Source: Collinsella aerofaciens (GTDB lineage: Bacteria; Actinomycetota; Coriobacteriia; Coriobacteriales; Coriobacteriaceae). From it: a stretch of 39,333 nt of DNA. The position numbers and the translations under genes are program-made. Location of the stretch: NCBI RefSeq assembly GCF_005844325.1, contig NZ_SPFY01000021.1, forward strand, positions 1-39,333, given 5' to 3'. Within the stretch, counting starts at the first letter, position 1; each line of letters starts with the position of its first letter. Under the pieces are notes generated by a model. The model was not told the origin of the DNA. It saw nothing but the letters and a program-made list of their open reading frames with translations, and made no database searches. Positions 7,621 to 15,441 of the stretch are shown here, piece after piece.

Positions 7621-9222
7621 TCACGCGCCCCCTTTCTGGACGAGTTCATCCAAGAGCTTCTCCGAAAACAGGTTGCCGCGACCCAGCTGTCCGGCAGGAT
7701 CGAGCTGGAGCTTGAGCCGCGCCGATTCGACCATGGCCTCGTGGCCGTACATCGTCTCGAGAAAGCCCGCCTTGATCTTGCCGACGCCGTGCTCGGCGGA
7801 GACGGCGCCACCCATAGCCGTAACTTCGGAGGCCCACTGGGCAAACAACTCGCCGCCGCGGCGGTAATCCTGCGCATCGCGCGGCAGGATGTTCACATGC
7901 AGGTGGTTGTTGCCGATATGGCCCCACGCGGCGGACTCAAGACCGCTTTCGGCCAACGTGCGGCGATAGAGGGCAATCACATCGGCCAGGCGCGCGTTGG
8001 GCACCGACATGTCCGAGCCCAGCTTGGTGATGGTGGGGTCGGTGCGACGACGCTCGTCGATAAGCATGTTGACGCTCTCGGGCACCGCATGGCGGAAGAA
8101 TCGCTGGCATTCGCGATCGACCTCGGTACGCGCGACCCACGTCGCATCATCGCTGCCGCCCGCAAGCTCCAATACCCACCCCAGGTGATACAGTTCTTCA
8201 GTCGCCTGGGCTTCATCATCGCAGTCGAGCTCCACGTAGACGCAGACCTTGGCCTCTTTGTCGAGCGCCGGCAGCGAAGAAAACGCCGTCGACTGCTCGC
8301 GCTGGCGGCGTAGGATATCCAGGGCGCCCGCATCGAAATACTCGATGGCGGCCGCGTGGGACAGGACGGGGCGCACGGAATCGGTGAAGGACACGGCCTT
8401 GTCTTCGCTATCGAAAAAGCAGCTCACACCCCAAACGACCGCCGGTGCCGGCTGCAGGGCAATCTCGAGCTCCGTAATGACGCCGAGCGTGCCGCAGGCG
8501 CCGATAAAGAGGTCGATGGCATCCATGTCGTCCGCAACAAAATAGCCCGAAGCATTTTTGGTCTTGGGCATGGTGTAGGCGGGAAGATCAAGCTCGAGCG
8601 TGCGGCCCTGCACCGTGACGAGCGAAAGGCGACGACCCTGCGCAAAAACCTCGCCGCGCTGAAGTTCGACCAGGTCGCCATCGGTCAGCGCGACATGAAG
8701 ACCCGTGATGTGGGGGCGCATGGGACCGTAAGCGTAGCTACGTGCGCCAGAGGCGTTGCATGCCGCCATACCGCCCAAGCAGGCAGATGCCTCGGTGGGA
8801 TCGGTGGGAAAGAACTGCTCGGGGGCATCCTGAAACTCCTCGTAAGCCTTAAGCGATGCCTGGTCCCAGCCTGCGGTCGGAAGCACCTTTTTGCCCAGTT
8901 GCTTGCGCAACTCGGACAGCACGACACCCGGCTCTACGCGAAGCAGAAAGCGACCCTGTTCATCGCGGCGAAGGCCTAGGTAGCGATTCGTACGGGAAGT
9001 GTTGAGAATGTGGCCGCCATGGGGCACGGCGCCGGCGGCAAGACCGGTCCGGGCGCCCTGAACCGTTACCGAGACGCGCTCGGCATGGAGCTGCCGCAAG
9101 ATGGCGCGAACCTCGTCTTCCGATGTTGGAAACGAAATGCTCGAGGCCTCGCCCGACGAGCGAGACTCGTCGCGACCGTATTCCTCGAACTCATCAGTGA
9201 AGGGTTTGATAGTTGCAGACAT
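7621..9222 (-). CDS. FAD-linked lactate/glycolate-type dehydrogenase (GlcD/LctD family)
   Basis: A 533-residue flavoprotein of the vanillyl-alcohol-oxidase/PCMH superfamily. The FAD-binding loop is at about 51-70 (VQGARTGLAAGAVPHGG), followed by ACLGGMAACNASGARS and the C-terminal cap with the metal/substrate histidines in GHIGNNHLHVNI (434-445) and AEHGVGKIKAGF (477 on). The family oxidises D-lactate, glycolate or 2-hydroxyglutarate. Because etfB and a ferredoxin-fused etfA follow directly, the likely role is NAD-dependent lactate oxidation driven by reduced ferredoxin, as in A. woodii LctBCD, where gene order differs (etfB-etfA-ldh). It is somewhat longer than GlcD-like relatives. The ATG follows AAAGGGGAG. 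Substrate is inferred from context, not read from residues. Confidence 0.85.
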   Translation of the reverse strand: MSATIKPFTDEFEEYGRDESRSSGEASSISFPTSEDEVRAILRQLHAERVSVTVQGARTGLAAGAVPHGGHILNTSRTNRYLGLRRDEQGRFLLRVEPGVVLSELRKQLGKKVLPTAGWDQASLKAYEEFQDAPEQFFPTDPTEASACLGGMAACNASGARSYAYGPMRPHITGLHVALTDGDLVELQRGEVFAQGRRLSLVTVQGRTLELDLPAYTMPKTKNASGYFVADDMDAIDLFIGACGTLGVITELEIALQPAPAVVWGVSCFFDSEDKAVSFTDSVRPVLSHAAAIEYFDAGALDILRRQREQSTAFSSLPALDKEAKVCVYVELDCDDEAQATEELYHLGWVLELAGGSDDATWVARTEVDRECQRFFRHAVPESVNMLIDERRRTDPTITKLGSDMSVPNARLADVIALYRRTLAESGLESAAWGHIGNNHLHVNILPRDAQDYRRGGELFAQWASEVTAMGGAVSAEHGVGKIKAGFLETMYGHEAMVESARLKLQLDPAGQLGRGNLFSEKLLDELVQKGGA

Positions 9223-9567
9223 GCAGAACTCCCCTTTAGCTAACTACAGTGTTTGCAGGGAGATGTTACCGCATCGTTTCGTTGACGTGTTCGAGACCGT
9301 CTCCATAATTGAGGATTTTTACGTTCGTGCAATTCGGCGAGCGGCCGCCACATCTCGGCAGGCGATGTTTTTTACACATATCGCTTTGCCGCCAACGATC
9401 GCGAAATTGGCGCTCAAAAAATGTTGAAGTATTTTTACCACCTGTTACCTGCGACGATGCGAATCCGTCAAGTATTTGGTCAGCTTTTGGTCAAGTAGTG
9501 GCTGATACGGTCGGCATCGACAGCCAAAACCGATAGAAGTTTTGGTCCCAGAAGCAGGGAGGTTCCT
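9223..9567. other. 345-nt divergent intergenic region
   Basis: No convincing gene. It separates the minus-strand dehydrogenase operon from the plus-strand surface-protein locus. It holds a plus-strand promoter candidate (9282-9309), three copies of the octamer-like TTTGGTC (near 9475, 9486 and 9541) and a 7-bp hairpin (CCAAAAC at 9524-9530 with GTTTTGG at 9539-9545) just before the ribosome binding site of the 98-residue protein. The predicted 5' untranslated region would be about 250 nt, long enough for regulation. Confidence 0.5.
9282..9309 (+). promoter_or_regulatory. sigma-70-type promoter candidate for the surface-protein locus
   Basis: TTGACG at 9282-9287 and CATAAT at 9304-9309 are separated by 16 nt; each matches five of six consensus bases. 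It points toward the gene at 9568. No transcript data are available. Confidence 0.5.
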
Positions 9568-9864
9568 ATGGCATATTACTGGCCCCAGTACGGTGTCGCC
9601 ATCGAAGTCGACGACGATCCCCATCTCCTGCCTTTCGAAGAAGAGGCATTCCCCGACACGACGGTCTACCACGTCACTACCGATGTGATCTGCGACCCTG
9701 AGTCGTTCTCGGCACTCGCCCACCACATCGCATGCATCCACGACATCGAGCTCCCTCCCGACTTCGATGAGCTTGTCTACTCGCGCCGTCTGATGCTTCA
9801 CATGCTCTTTGGAGCGGACCCGTCCACGTTCGCACGCGTCTACACCACCAAGGACGCCGCATGA
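9568..9864 (+). CDS. small acidic cytosolic protein of unknown function
   Basis: A 98-residue protein with no signal peptide or membrane segment. It is acidic, aromatic and histidine-rich, with EVDDDPHLLPFEEEAFPD near the start and a helical C-terminus (LVYSRRLMLHMLFGADP). I recognise no family. An excellent GGGAGG Shine-Dalgarno lies 5 nt before the ATG. Its stop overlaps the next start (ATGA), so it is coupled to the membrane protein that follows and heads the five-gene exported-protein locus. It may be a cytosolic partner or regulator of that locus, which is inference only. Confidence 0.75.
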   Translation: MAYYWPQYGVAIEVDDDPHLLPFEEEAFPDTTVYHVTTDVICDPESFSALAHHIACIHDIELPPDFDELVYSRRLMLHMLFGADPSTFARVYTTKDAA

Positions 9865-10370
9865 GCGCGAAGAAGTTGCCCCGGCTCGCGAGTCCGGGAC
9901 ATCGCAAGAAACTCATCGCTGTCTGCTTGGCTATCGTCTGCGCCCTCGTCGCCGTAGGCTTGTACGCCTGGCAGACACAGCCCGTACCCGAAGCGGGCGC
10001 CTCGGTCACGACGGCCGAGGGCAAATCGCGCCAAGAAATCCAAGACGAGCTCGACGCCATCGTCCGCGACAACATGATGACGATCTCGGTCGCGCCGGTC
10101 GCCCAGCTGCAGGAAGGCGGCAAGTTGCGCGTCAACGTGCAAAACGTCCAGGACAACAAGTTTCCCCAGCGATTCCGCGTCATTCAAAACGACGAGACCA
10201 TCTATGAGTCCGGCATCGTCGAAACCGGCAAGACGGTTGAGACGTGTCCCGCCGGCGATATCGAGGAAGGCGAAGCGTATATCGAAATCCAGGCACTCGA
10301 CACCAAGACCCATGACAACCACGGCAATCCGACGCGCGTCAAGGTCCGGGTGGAACAGGCCGAGAGCTAG
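9861..10370 (+). CDS. membrane-anchored extracellular protein, unknown family
   Basis: A 169-residue protein with a basic N-terminus and one hydrophobic segment (about 18-38, KKLIAVCLAIVCALVAVGLYAW) that should act as an uncleaved signal anchor. The outside portion, from about 45, is hydrophilic and looks beta-rich: ISVAPVAQL, KLRVNVQNV, RFRVIQND, AYIEIQALDT and RVKVRVEQ alternate like strands of a sandwich domain. It contains one cysteine outside. The start ATG overlaps the stop of the previous gene. Followed after 90 nt by a secreted protein of similar beta character. No named family recognised. Confidence 0.75.
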   Translation: MSAKKLPRLASPGHRKKLIAVCLAIVCALVAVGLYAWQTQPVPEAGASVTTAEGKSRQEIQDELDAIVRDNMMTISVAPVAQLQEGGKLRVNVQNVQDNKFPQRFRVIQNDETIYESGIVETGKTVETCPAGDIEEGEAYIEIQALDTKTHDNHGNPTRVKVRVEQAES

Positions 10371-10460
10371 CCCCTAACGCCCGCTGTGTCATTGCGCGCA
10401 GTCACCAACACTCGTCCAATCATCGCGGGGACGGCCCGCGGCGAATAGAAAGGAACGACC

Positions 10461-11060
10461 ATGGACATCACCAGGAACATGAACGGAGCCAGAGCGCTCG
10501 TCGTGGGCGCAGGGCTCGCGCTCGCGCTCGCAATGGGCGCCGCCCCGACGCCAGCTATGGCAGCCGGGCGTGTTGGAAGCACGAAGGTAATGGTCAAGAC
10601 CGAGATCGACAACGTTAATTTCAAAGTTCCGACGGTTATTCCGTTCATCGCCAAGGCCGACGGCACGCTTCAGGGCCCCTCAGAAGATGCAACCACCATC
10701 GACAACCTTTCGGCCTACGGCATCCATGTCACCAACATGAAGATCGATGCCATGAACACCTGGACCATTGCCGCCGACGCGAAGACCGGAACCGCTCAGA
10801 ACTCCATCGACTTTAAGGTCGGTCCCGAAGGCGCGCTCCAAGACGCCAGTGCCGCAATGCAGGGAACGGGAATCGATCTTTCCAAAAACGCAACCTTTGA
10901 TATGGGCTATCAGGGTATTGCCGGCGGTTCGGACAAGATCAAGCTCAAGACGAGCGGAAATGTCGCCCGCGTCACGCGCGACATCTTCCACGTAACCGGC
11001 GAAGGCGATCAAGTTGCAACAATCACCTGGACGGTCGAGCCCGGTGCGCACACGGCATAA
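10461..11060 (+). CDS. secreted beta-rich protein, unknown family
   Basis: A 199-residue protein with a clear signal peptide: basic residues to 12, a hydrophobic core at 13-25 and a likely cleavage after AMAA (residue 35). The mature part, about 165 residues, is rich in alternating hydrophobic/polar strands (TKVMVKTEID, GIHVTNMKID, NTWTIAAD, VATITWTVEP) with no cysteine and no wall-anchoring signal. The Shine-Dalgarno is AAAGGA before the ATG at 10461. A 6-bp GC hairpin (10424-10429 with 10435-10440) lies in the gap upstream. The strand ending in TITWTV recalls Gram-positive surface adhesin-like domains, but I cannot assign a family. Confidence 0.75.
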   Translation: MDITRNMNGARALVVGAGLALALAMGAAPTPAMAAGRVGSTKVMVKTEIDNVNFKVPTVIPFIAKADGTLQGPSEDATTIDNLSAYGIHVTNMKIDAMNTWTIAADAKTGTAQNSIDFKVGPEGALQDASAAMQGTGIDLSKNATFDMGYQGIAGGSDKIKLKTSGNVARVTRDIFHVTGEGDQVATITWTVEPGAHTA

Positions 11061-11304
11061 GGTGATCGCCCTGGCCGCCGCCGTCAGCATCCTAGCGTTT
11101 GGGCCAGCCATGGCCTTTGCCCAGCAAGAACAGGCTCAGGCCGCCACGCAAGTGACGGTCGACCTCTCGGGGCTCGACCGCGGCAACCACCAGGAACCGT
11201 TGGCGCAGACAGGCGACGAAAAGCAGCTCTTGGCAGCAAGCGTCGCTGCGGCGGGCGCGGGAGCCACCGGCCTCGGACTGTGCATCAAACGCAACCAGCA
11301 ATAA
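11044..11304 (+). CDS. very small sortase-anchored surface protein (LAQTG)
   Basis: An 86-residue precursor. A signal peptide (RTRHK, hydrophobic 7-22, cleavage near AFAQ) is followed by only about 35 mature residues. Then come the sortase motif LAQTG, an acidic DE pair, a hydrophobic helix (LLAASVAAAGAGATGLGLCI) and the charged tail KRNQQ. LAxTG is the motif reported for class E sortases of high-GC actinobacteria. No sortase gene is in this window. The GTG at 11044 is preferred because it places arginine-lysine before the hydrophobic core; it overlaps the upstream gene by 17 nt. TTG at 11014 and GTG at 11062 are alternatives. Confidence 0.7.
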   Translation: MRTRHKVIALAAAVSILAFGPAMAFAQQEQAQAATQVTVDLSGLDRGNHQEPLAQTGDEKQLLAASVAAAGAGATGLGLCIKRNQQ

Positions 11305-11343
11305 GACACAACCAGCTCGCACAATATAAAGCAAGGAGACCCC

Positions 11344-12756
11344 ATGGCATCGAAGAACCTTTTGCCCGTCGTCGCGCTCTGCGGCGCACTCGCAACCGGA
11401 ACGCCTATCGCCGCTTGGGCGACCCCCGTCATGGCGGACTCCTTGCCGGCAGCCCTAAGCCCCGCACCAGACCCGTCGAGCGTCATTGCGTGCAAGCGGT
11501 TTTCGCTCACACAGGCAACAGTCTCGACCTCGGGATGCCTTCGTCAGGACACGGACAGCTCGATAGTCGTGGATATCAAGCGTTCGGACAAGACGGACGG
11601 CTCCCAGGCAGGATGCGCCATCTGCACGTGGCGCTCAGTTGCGCTCGATGCAGATGACGACCCTTGCGATTTGGAGCTACGCATCGACATCGCTTCGGTC
11701 GATGACTCGGCGAACGAAGCGAAGGTCGCCTTCGACAGCGCGTTTTTCGAAGAAGAAGGAGGTGTATGCCTGGGCTGCGTTGTCTCGCACGCCGACGGCG
11801 CGCAGCCCACGCTCTCATTCACGGCATCGTTGCGGATAACCAAAGCCAGCACCGACGCCGTCGCAACGGGAGAGACCCCCCTGTTGTTCTACGCCGACAA
11901 TGCCGAAGGCGCCAAAATCAAAGACGATAAGCAAAACGGGTCGCTCAGCCTTACTCGAGGGGCGAAACTCTGCCCTATCGAGATCGATGTCCAAACGCAA
12001 GACAGGCAGCACGTACTTGCCGACCCGGCGCTCCTCGAAATGGAATGGAATGGAGCTGGAGCCATCGGGGTCGCCCCCTTTGTATTGAACGAAATGGCCT
12101 TCCCATCAAAAGATGGCACCACGAACGCAGCCATAACAGAGGAGAAAGCAGACAGCGCGCCACTGCCGACAAACGGCATCTCCGCCCCTTCAGAGGAACC
12201 GGATGAAGCTGTTATCGAGCCAAACGATCCCCAACTCGAGGACAGCCTAGGCCTTGCGACGTCCCAAGATGTCGATGAGGGCAACTGCTGCATGCTCACC
12301 GCACTCGACCACACGACGACCGTCGATGCAGCAAGCATCGAAGTTGCCGCGGCCAATCAACCTGTTCGCAAATCTGCCATCATTGCATTTCCGGAGTCCG
12401 TCGAGGTCGTCTTTTTGCCATCGGGTGAAATCGTGGCACCAACATTGCTCACCTTGTTAGGCGCCAAGAATACTCGGAACGAAATCAAAAAGATCACGAT
12501 CGTCGACCCTGCGACCACTGCCAAGCTGCGCCTATACGCCGTTGCCCCAGATGGAAGCAAAACCTTGGAATTCGATGGCGACACGCTCCAAGCTTGGCGG
12601 CGTCTGGACATTATGGAAGACGTCTCGTACCAGATTGAACTTGAAGGGTTTGACCGCGCCCGAGATGCCGATATCATCGCCGCGGGCATCGAGTCCCCGC
12701 AACGGCTGATGACGCTACGCTTTGAATACTATCCCTACGTTCCGACGACAACCTAG
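11344..12756 (+). CDS. large secreted cysteine-containing protein, unknown family
   Basis: A 470-residue exported protein with signal peptide (hydrophobic 7-27, cleavage near VMA at 31). The mature chain is acidic, with cysteines that could pair in disulfides (GCAICTW, GVCLGC, GNCCML). It divides into a beta-rich region at about 45-250, a proline/glutamate-rich low-complexity linker at about 265-310 and a second beta-rich region at 335-470. No wall-anchoring signal or membrane helix is present at the C-terminus, so it is released or held by partners. AAGGAG precedes the ATG. It closes the exported-protein locus. Family not recognised. Confidence 0.75.
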   Translation: MASKNLLPVVALCGALATGTPIAAWATPVMADSLPAALSPAPDPSSVIACKRFSLTQATVSTSGCLRQDTDSSIVVDIKRSDKTDGSQAGCAICTWRSVALDADDDPCDLELRIDIASVDDSANEAKVAFDSAFFEEEGGVCLGCVVSHADGAQPTLSFTASLRITKASTDAVATGETPLLFYADNAEGAKIKDDKQNGSLSLTRGAKLCPIEIDVQTQDRQHVLADPALLEMEWNGAGAIGVAPFVLNEMAFPSKDGTTNAAITEEKADSAPLPTNGISAPSEEPDEAVIEPNDPQLEDSLGLATSQDVDEGNCCMLTALDHTTTVDAASIEVAAANQPVRKSAIIAFPESVEVVFLPSGEIVAPTLLTLLGAKNTRNEIKKITIVDPATTAKLRLYAVAPDGSKTLEFDGDTLQAWRRLDIMEDVSYQIELEGFDRARDADIIAAGIESPQRLMTLRFEYYPYVPTTT

Positions 12757-12835
12757 GGCTTTCCCGCTGAACGCCAGACTTAATACCACTCATATAACGT
12801 ATTAGACAAGTCGCGATATGCCCTGCGTTCCATTC

Positions 12836-12844
12836 TGCTACGAT
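12836..12844 (+). promoter_or_regulatory. extended -10 promoter candidate for the DUF554 gene
   Basis: TGC followed by TACGAT forms an extended -10 (TGnTAnnAT) about 30 nt before the start codon. No good -35 is seen, which is usual for extended -10 promoters. Confidence 0.4.
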
Positions 12845-12874
12845 TGCCAAGGTGGCATCAATACGGGAGGGCTC

Positions 12875-13591
12875 ATGCCGGGCTTGGGAACAATCATCAA
12901 CGTTGTGCTTTTGATTGCGGGCGGTCTTTTGGGATTAGCGGGCGGCCGTTTTATCACGCCCCGTATCCAAGATACCCTTATGAAGGCGTCGGGGCTGTGC
13001 GTCCTGTTTATCGGCTTGGGCGGCACCATGCAAAAGATGCTCGTCATCGATGGGAAAGCCCTGGCGACCACCGGCACCACCATGCTGATCGTCTCATTTG
13101 CGCTCGGCTCGCTTATCGGCGAGGCCATCAACCTGGAGGCCGCCATCGAAGACCTCGGCGAATGGCTCAAGCGCAAGACTGGCAGCGAGGGCGATAACGA
13201 GTTTACCAACGCTTTTGTCTCGGCTTCACTCACCGTGTGTATCGGCGCCATGGCCATTGTGGGGTCAATCCAGGACGGCCTGCTCGGCGACTGGTCCACA
13301 CTCGCCCTGAAGGGTGCACTGGACTGCATCATTGTCTGCACCATGACGGCCTCGCTCGGCCGCGGCTGCATCTTCTCGGCCCTGCCCGTCGCCGTGTTCC
13401 AGGGGACGATCACGCTGTTTGCGGGCGCGCTCTCCCCCATCATGACCACGGCGGCCCTCGACAGCCTCTCACTCGTGGGATCCATGCTCATCTTCTGCGT
13501 CGGCGTCAACCTTATCCGACCTCAGACCTTCCGCACGGCCAACATGCTGCCCGCCGTCGTCATAGCCGTCATCTACGCCCTCCTGTTCTAA
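12875..13591 (+). CDS. DUF554 family membrane protein
   Basis: A 238-residue integral membrane protein of the DUF554 family (YdfK/YqgA-like) with about seven hydrophobic helices. Typical features are the start PGLGTIINVVLLIAGGLLG, the GKALATTG loop and the conserved GAMAIVGSIQDGLLGD segment near residue 125. Function in the family is not established; a transporter role is often supposed. The ATG at 12875 follows GGGAGG with 4-nt spacing. The gene is monocistronic by spacing, with the TerB operon promoter 45 nt downstream. Confidence 0.88.
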   Translation: MPGLGTIINVVLLIAGGLLGLAGGRFITPRIQDTLMKASGLCVLFIGLGGTMQKMLVIDGKALATTGTTMLIVSFALGSLIGEAINLEAAIEDLGEWLKRKTGSEGDNEFTNAFVSASLTVCIGAMAIVGSIQDGLLGDWSTLALKGALDCIIVCTMTASLGRGCIFSALPVAVFQGTITLFAGALSPIMTTAALDSLSLVGSMLIFCVGVNLIRPQTFRTANMLPAVVIAVIYALLF

Positions 13592-13633
13592 ATCTATCTA
13601 CGTTGCGGCATTTCGAACATCTGTTTGATGCTG

Positions 13634-13642
13634 TGCTATGAT
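13634..13642 (+). promoter_or_regulatory. extended -10 promoter of the TerB-BrxD-helicase operon
   Basis: TGCTATGAT matches the extended -10 form TGnTATnAT and lies 39 nt before the GTG start at 13681. The nearest -35-like hexamer is TTCGAA at 13612-13617, poorly spaced. It separates the triad from the DUF554 gene as an independent unit. Confidence 0.5.
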
Positions 13643-13680
13643 ATGAGGTCACCGACACCGTATAGGGAGAGGAGAGGGCG

Positions 13681-15441
13681 GTGGCCGACCAGGACGTCAA
13701 GATGCTCATCGAGCGCATTATGGCCGAGGCTCGGACCCATCAGTCCGCCCGCTTCTCAAATAAAATCTATGCTGACGAGCCGATTCTCAAGACCGGCCGA
13801 CAGATGCAGAACTTCCTCCCCGACCAGTACCGCAAGATGCGCGAGATATCGCGCTGGCAGGATGATCCCAAGGGCGGCGCGGGGCGTTGGCTATCAGAGG
13901 CGGAGCTTTTTTACCGTCAGGGCTTACTGATGGCCGACTTCGAAGACGATTGTCCCTACAACGGCACGTTTAAGTCGTACTTTCCCACCTACAACGCCAT
14001 GAGCGATCGACAACTGCGCGGCTACTTTACCTGGCGCGCCCAGGTGCGCCGCAAAAAAGTGGAAGAGACGTCCACGTCCTTCGCCTTTTTATATCTCTAC
14101 GAGCTCATCTGCGGCATCGGTGTAGACAATCCGCTCGACGGCTTCCGCAAAATCAAAGCCTTTTGGGAATCATACCGAGCTTATGAGCCCGGCATCGACC
14201 GGTTCGCGCGCGTATGGCTGCAGGACTACGCCGTATTCCACGGGCTCGATCCCAAACTGCTCAGCGATTCCAAAACGGTCTTATTTGATAAGGCGCTCAT
14301 TGAGCTGCGCCGTGCGGCACGCGATATCGAGCCCTTGCCTACACCCGCTACACCAGCAACCAAACGCCGCAAATCCTCCGAGCCGACCCTCCCCCTGCCG
14401 CCCGATGAGGCGCGCGAGGAGCGACTGATGGCTGCGATCAATGCGCTGTCGACCTACAACCTGGGCAACTCAAGGATCAACCATGCGCACCATCGCGACC
14501 TGCGACACGTGGCTTGCGCCGTCTATGTCCGCATGGCCCGCTACTATGACACGCACCGAAAGAGTGGCATTGTGGCGAGCCTGTTTGGGGAGGAGACGGC
14601 CATGCCTTATACCATGTTTGCCTCGGCCGTCTTCTTTGCCCCCGAGCGCCACAAGGACTGCGAATATCGTCTGGACCCCATCCATATCTACCGTTGCCAA
14701 AACGGCTTTTGGGAATGCATGCGCATCCACGGCAGCAGACAAAAGAGCAGCAAGCTCGGCGAGATGATGCGTGCCTGCGATCAGCGCTTGCGCTTGGCGT
14801 TGGATCCCGCTCATCCCCTTAAGGAAGAAAAGGTTCCCAAATATCTGGCCAAGATCATCGACGATGAGATTGTGGCCTGGCTTTCGTGGGACGCTGCACA
14901 CCAGCCCGTCAAGATCGATATCGACCTGAGCCAGCTGGGGCATATCCGAAACGCCGCAGCACAGACGCGCGAGGCGCTTTTGATCGACGAGGAGCGCGAG
15001 GACGATGCGCTTACGGAAGCCGCGGAAGCAGATTCTGGGCAACCGGAAGCCGAACCCGCGGCAAACATGATTGCCGAACCGGCCGCAGCGTCCACGCAGC
15101 AGAATGAGGCTGACGAGCCGACCATCTCCACCGAGCAGTTTGGTGTCGTGGCCCCGCTCCTCGCGCCCGAGCCCACACCCGCAACGCCCATGTCCGCCGG
15201 CACCGCATCCGCACTCGCCCACGCCGCAGAAGACTATCTTCGTGCGTTGCTCGAGCAGAACGCGGCGCAGGCAGCATCGGCTGTGGAGAGGTCGGGCCAG
15301 AGCGAAGACATGCTTGTCGACAACATCAACGAAGCGCTCTTTGACCTCGTGGGCGACACCGTTATTGAATTCGGCGCGGCGGGACCGCAGATAATCGAGG
15401 ACTACGAAGCAGACGTGAGAGGATATCTAGACCATGAGTGA
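13681..15441 (+). CDS. TerB N-terminal / TerB C-terminal domain protein, first gene of a predicted DNA-processing triad
   Basis: A 586-residue protein. Residues about 40-220 match the TerB-N type domain, with RWLSEAELFYRQG, YFTWRAQVR and FAFLYLYELICGIG. A basic/proline linker follows (about 221-245). Residues about 250-420 form a helical middle region with IDDEIVAWLSW, and about 430-500 are an acidic alanine-rich linker. The end, DMLVDNINEALFDLVGDTVIEF, resembles TerB-C. TerB-type proteins are linked to tellurite/stress and phage-related systems; biochemical activity is unknown. The GTG start has AGGAGAGG upstream. It overlaps the ATPase gene by 8 nt, so the triad is co-translated. No catalytic motif is visible, which suggests a scaffold or sensor role. 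Confidence 0.8.
   Translation: MADQDVKMLIERIMAEARTHQSARFSNKIYADEPILKTGRQMQNFLPDQYRKMREISRWQDDPKGGAGRWLSEAELFYRQGLLMADFEDDCPYNGTFKSYFPTYNAMSDRQLRGYFTWRAQVRRKKVEETSTSFAFLYLYELICGIGVDNPLDGFRKIKAFWESYRAYEPGIDRFARVWLQDYAVFHGLDPKLLSDSKTVLFDKALIELRRAARDIEPLPTPATPATKRRKSSEPTLPLPPDEAREERLMAAINALSTYNLGNSRINHAHHRDLRHVACAVYVRMARYYDTHRKSGIVASLFGEETAMPYTMFASAVFFAPERHKDCEYRLDPIHIYRCQNGFWECMRIHGSRQKSSKLGEMMRACDQRLRLALDPAHPLKEEKVPKYLAKIIDDEIVAWLSWDAAHQPVKIDIDLSQLGHIRNAAAQTREALLIDEEREDDALTEAAEADSGQPEAEPAANMIAEPAAASTQQNEADEPTISTEQFGVVAPLLAPEPTPATPMSAGTASALAHAAEDYLRALLEQNAAQAASAVERSGQSEDMLVDNINEALFDLVGDTVIEFGAAGPQIIEDYEADVRGYLDHE

Noticed and set aside
9309..9536. 75-codon frame in the gap before the 98-residue protein
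   Set aside because: Begins at a weak start, no Shine-Dalgarno, no plausible composition; overlaps the promoter candidate and repeat motifs instead.
9470..9545. Three TTTGGTC motifs as a regulator binding array
   Set aside because: Spacings (about 11 and 55 nt) and flanks differ, so the case for an operator array is weak; noted only in the intergenic entry.
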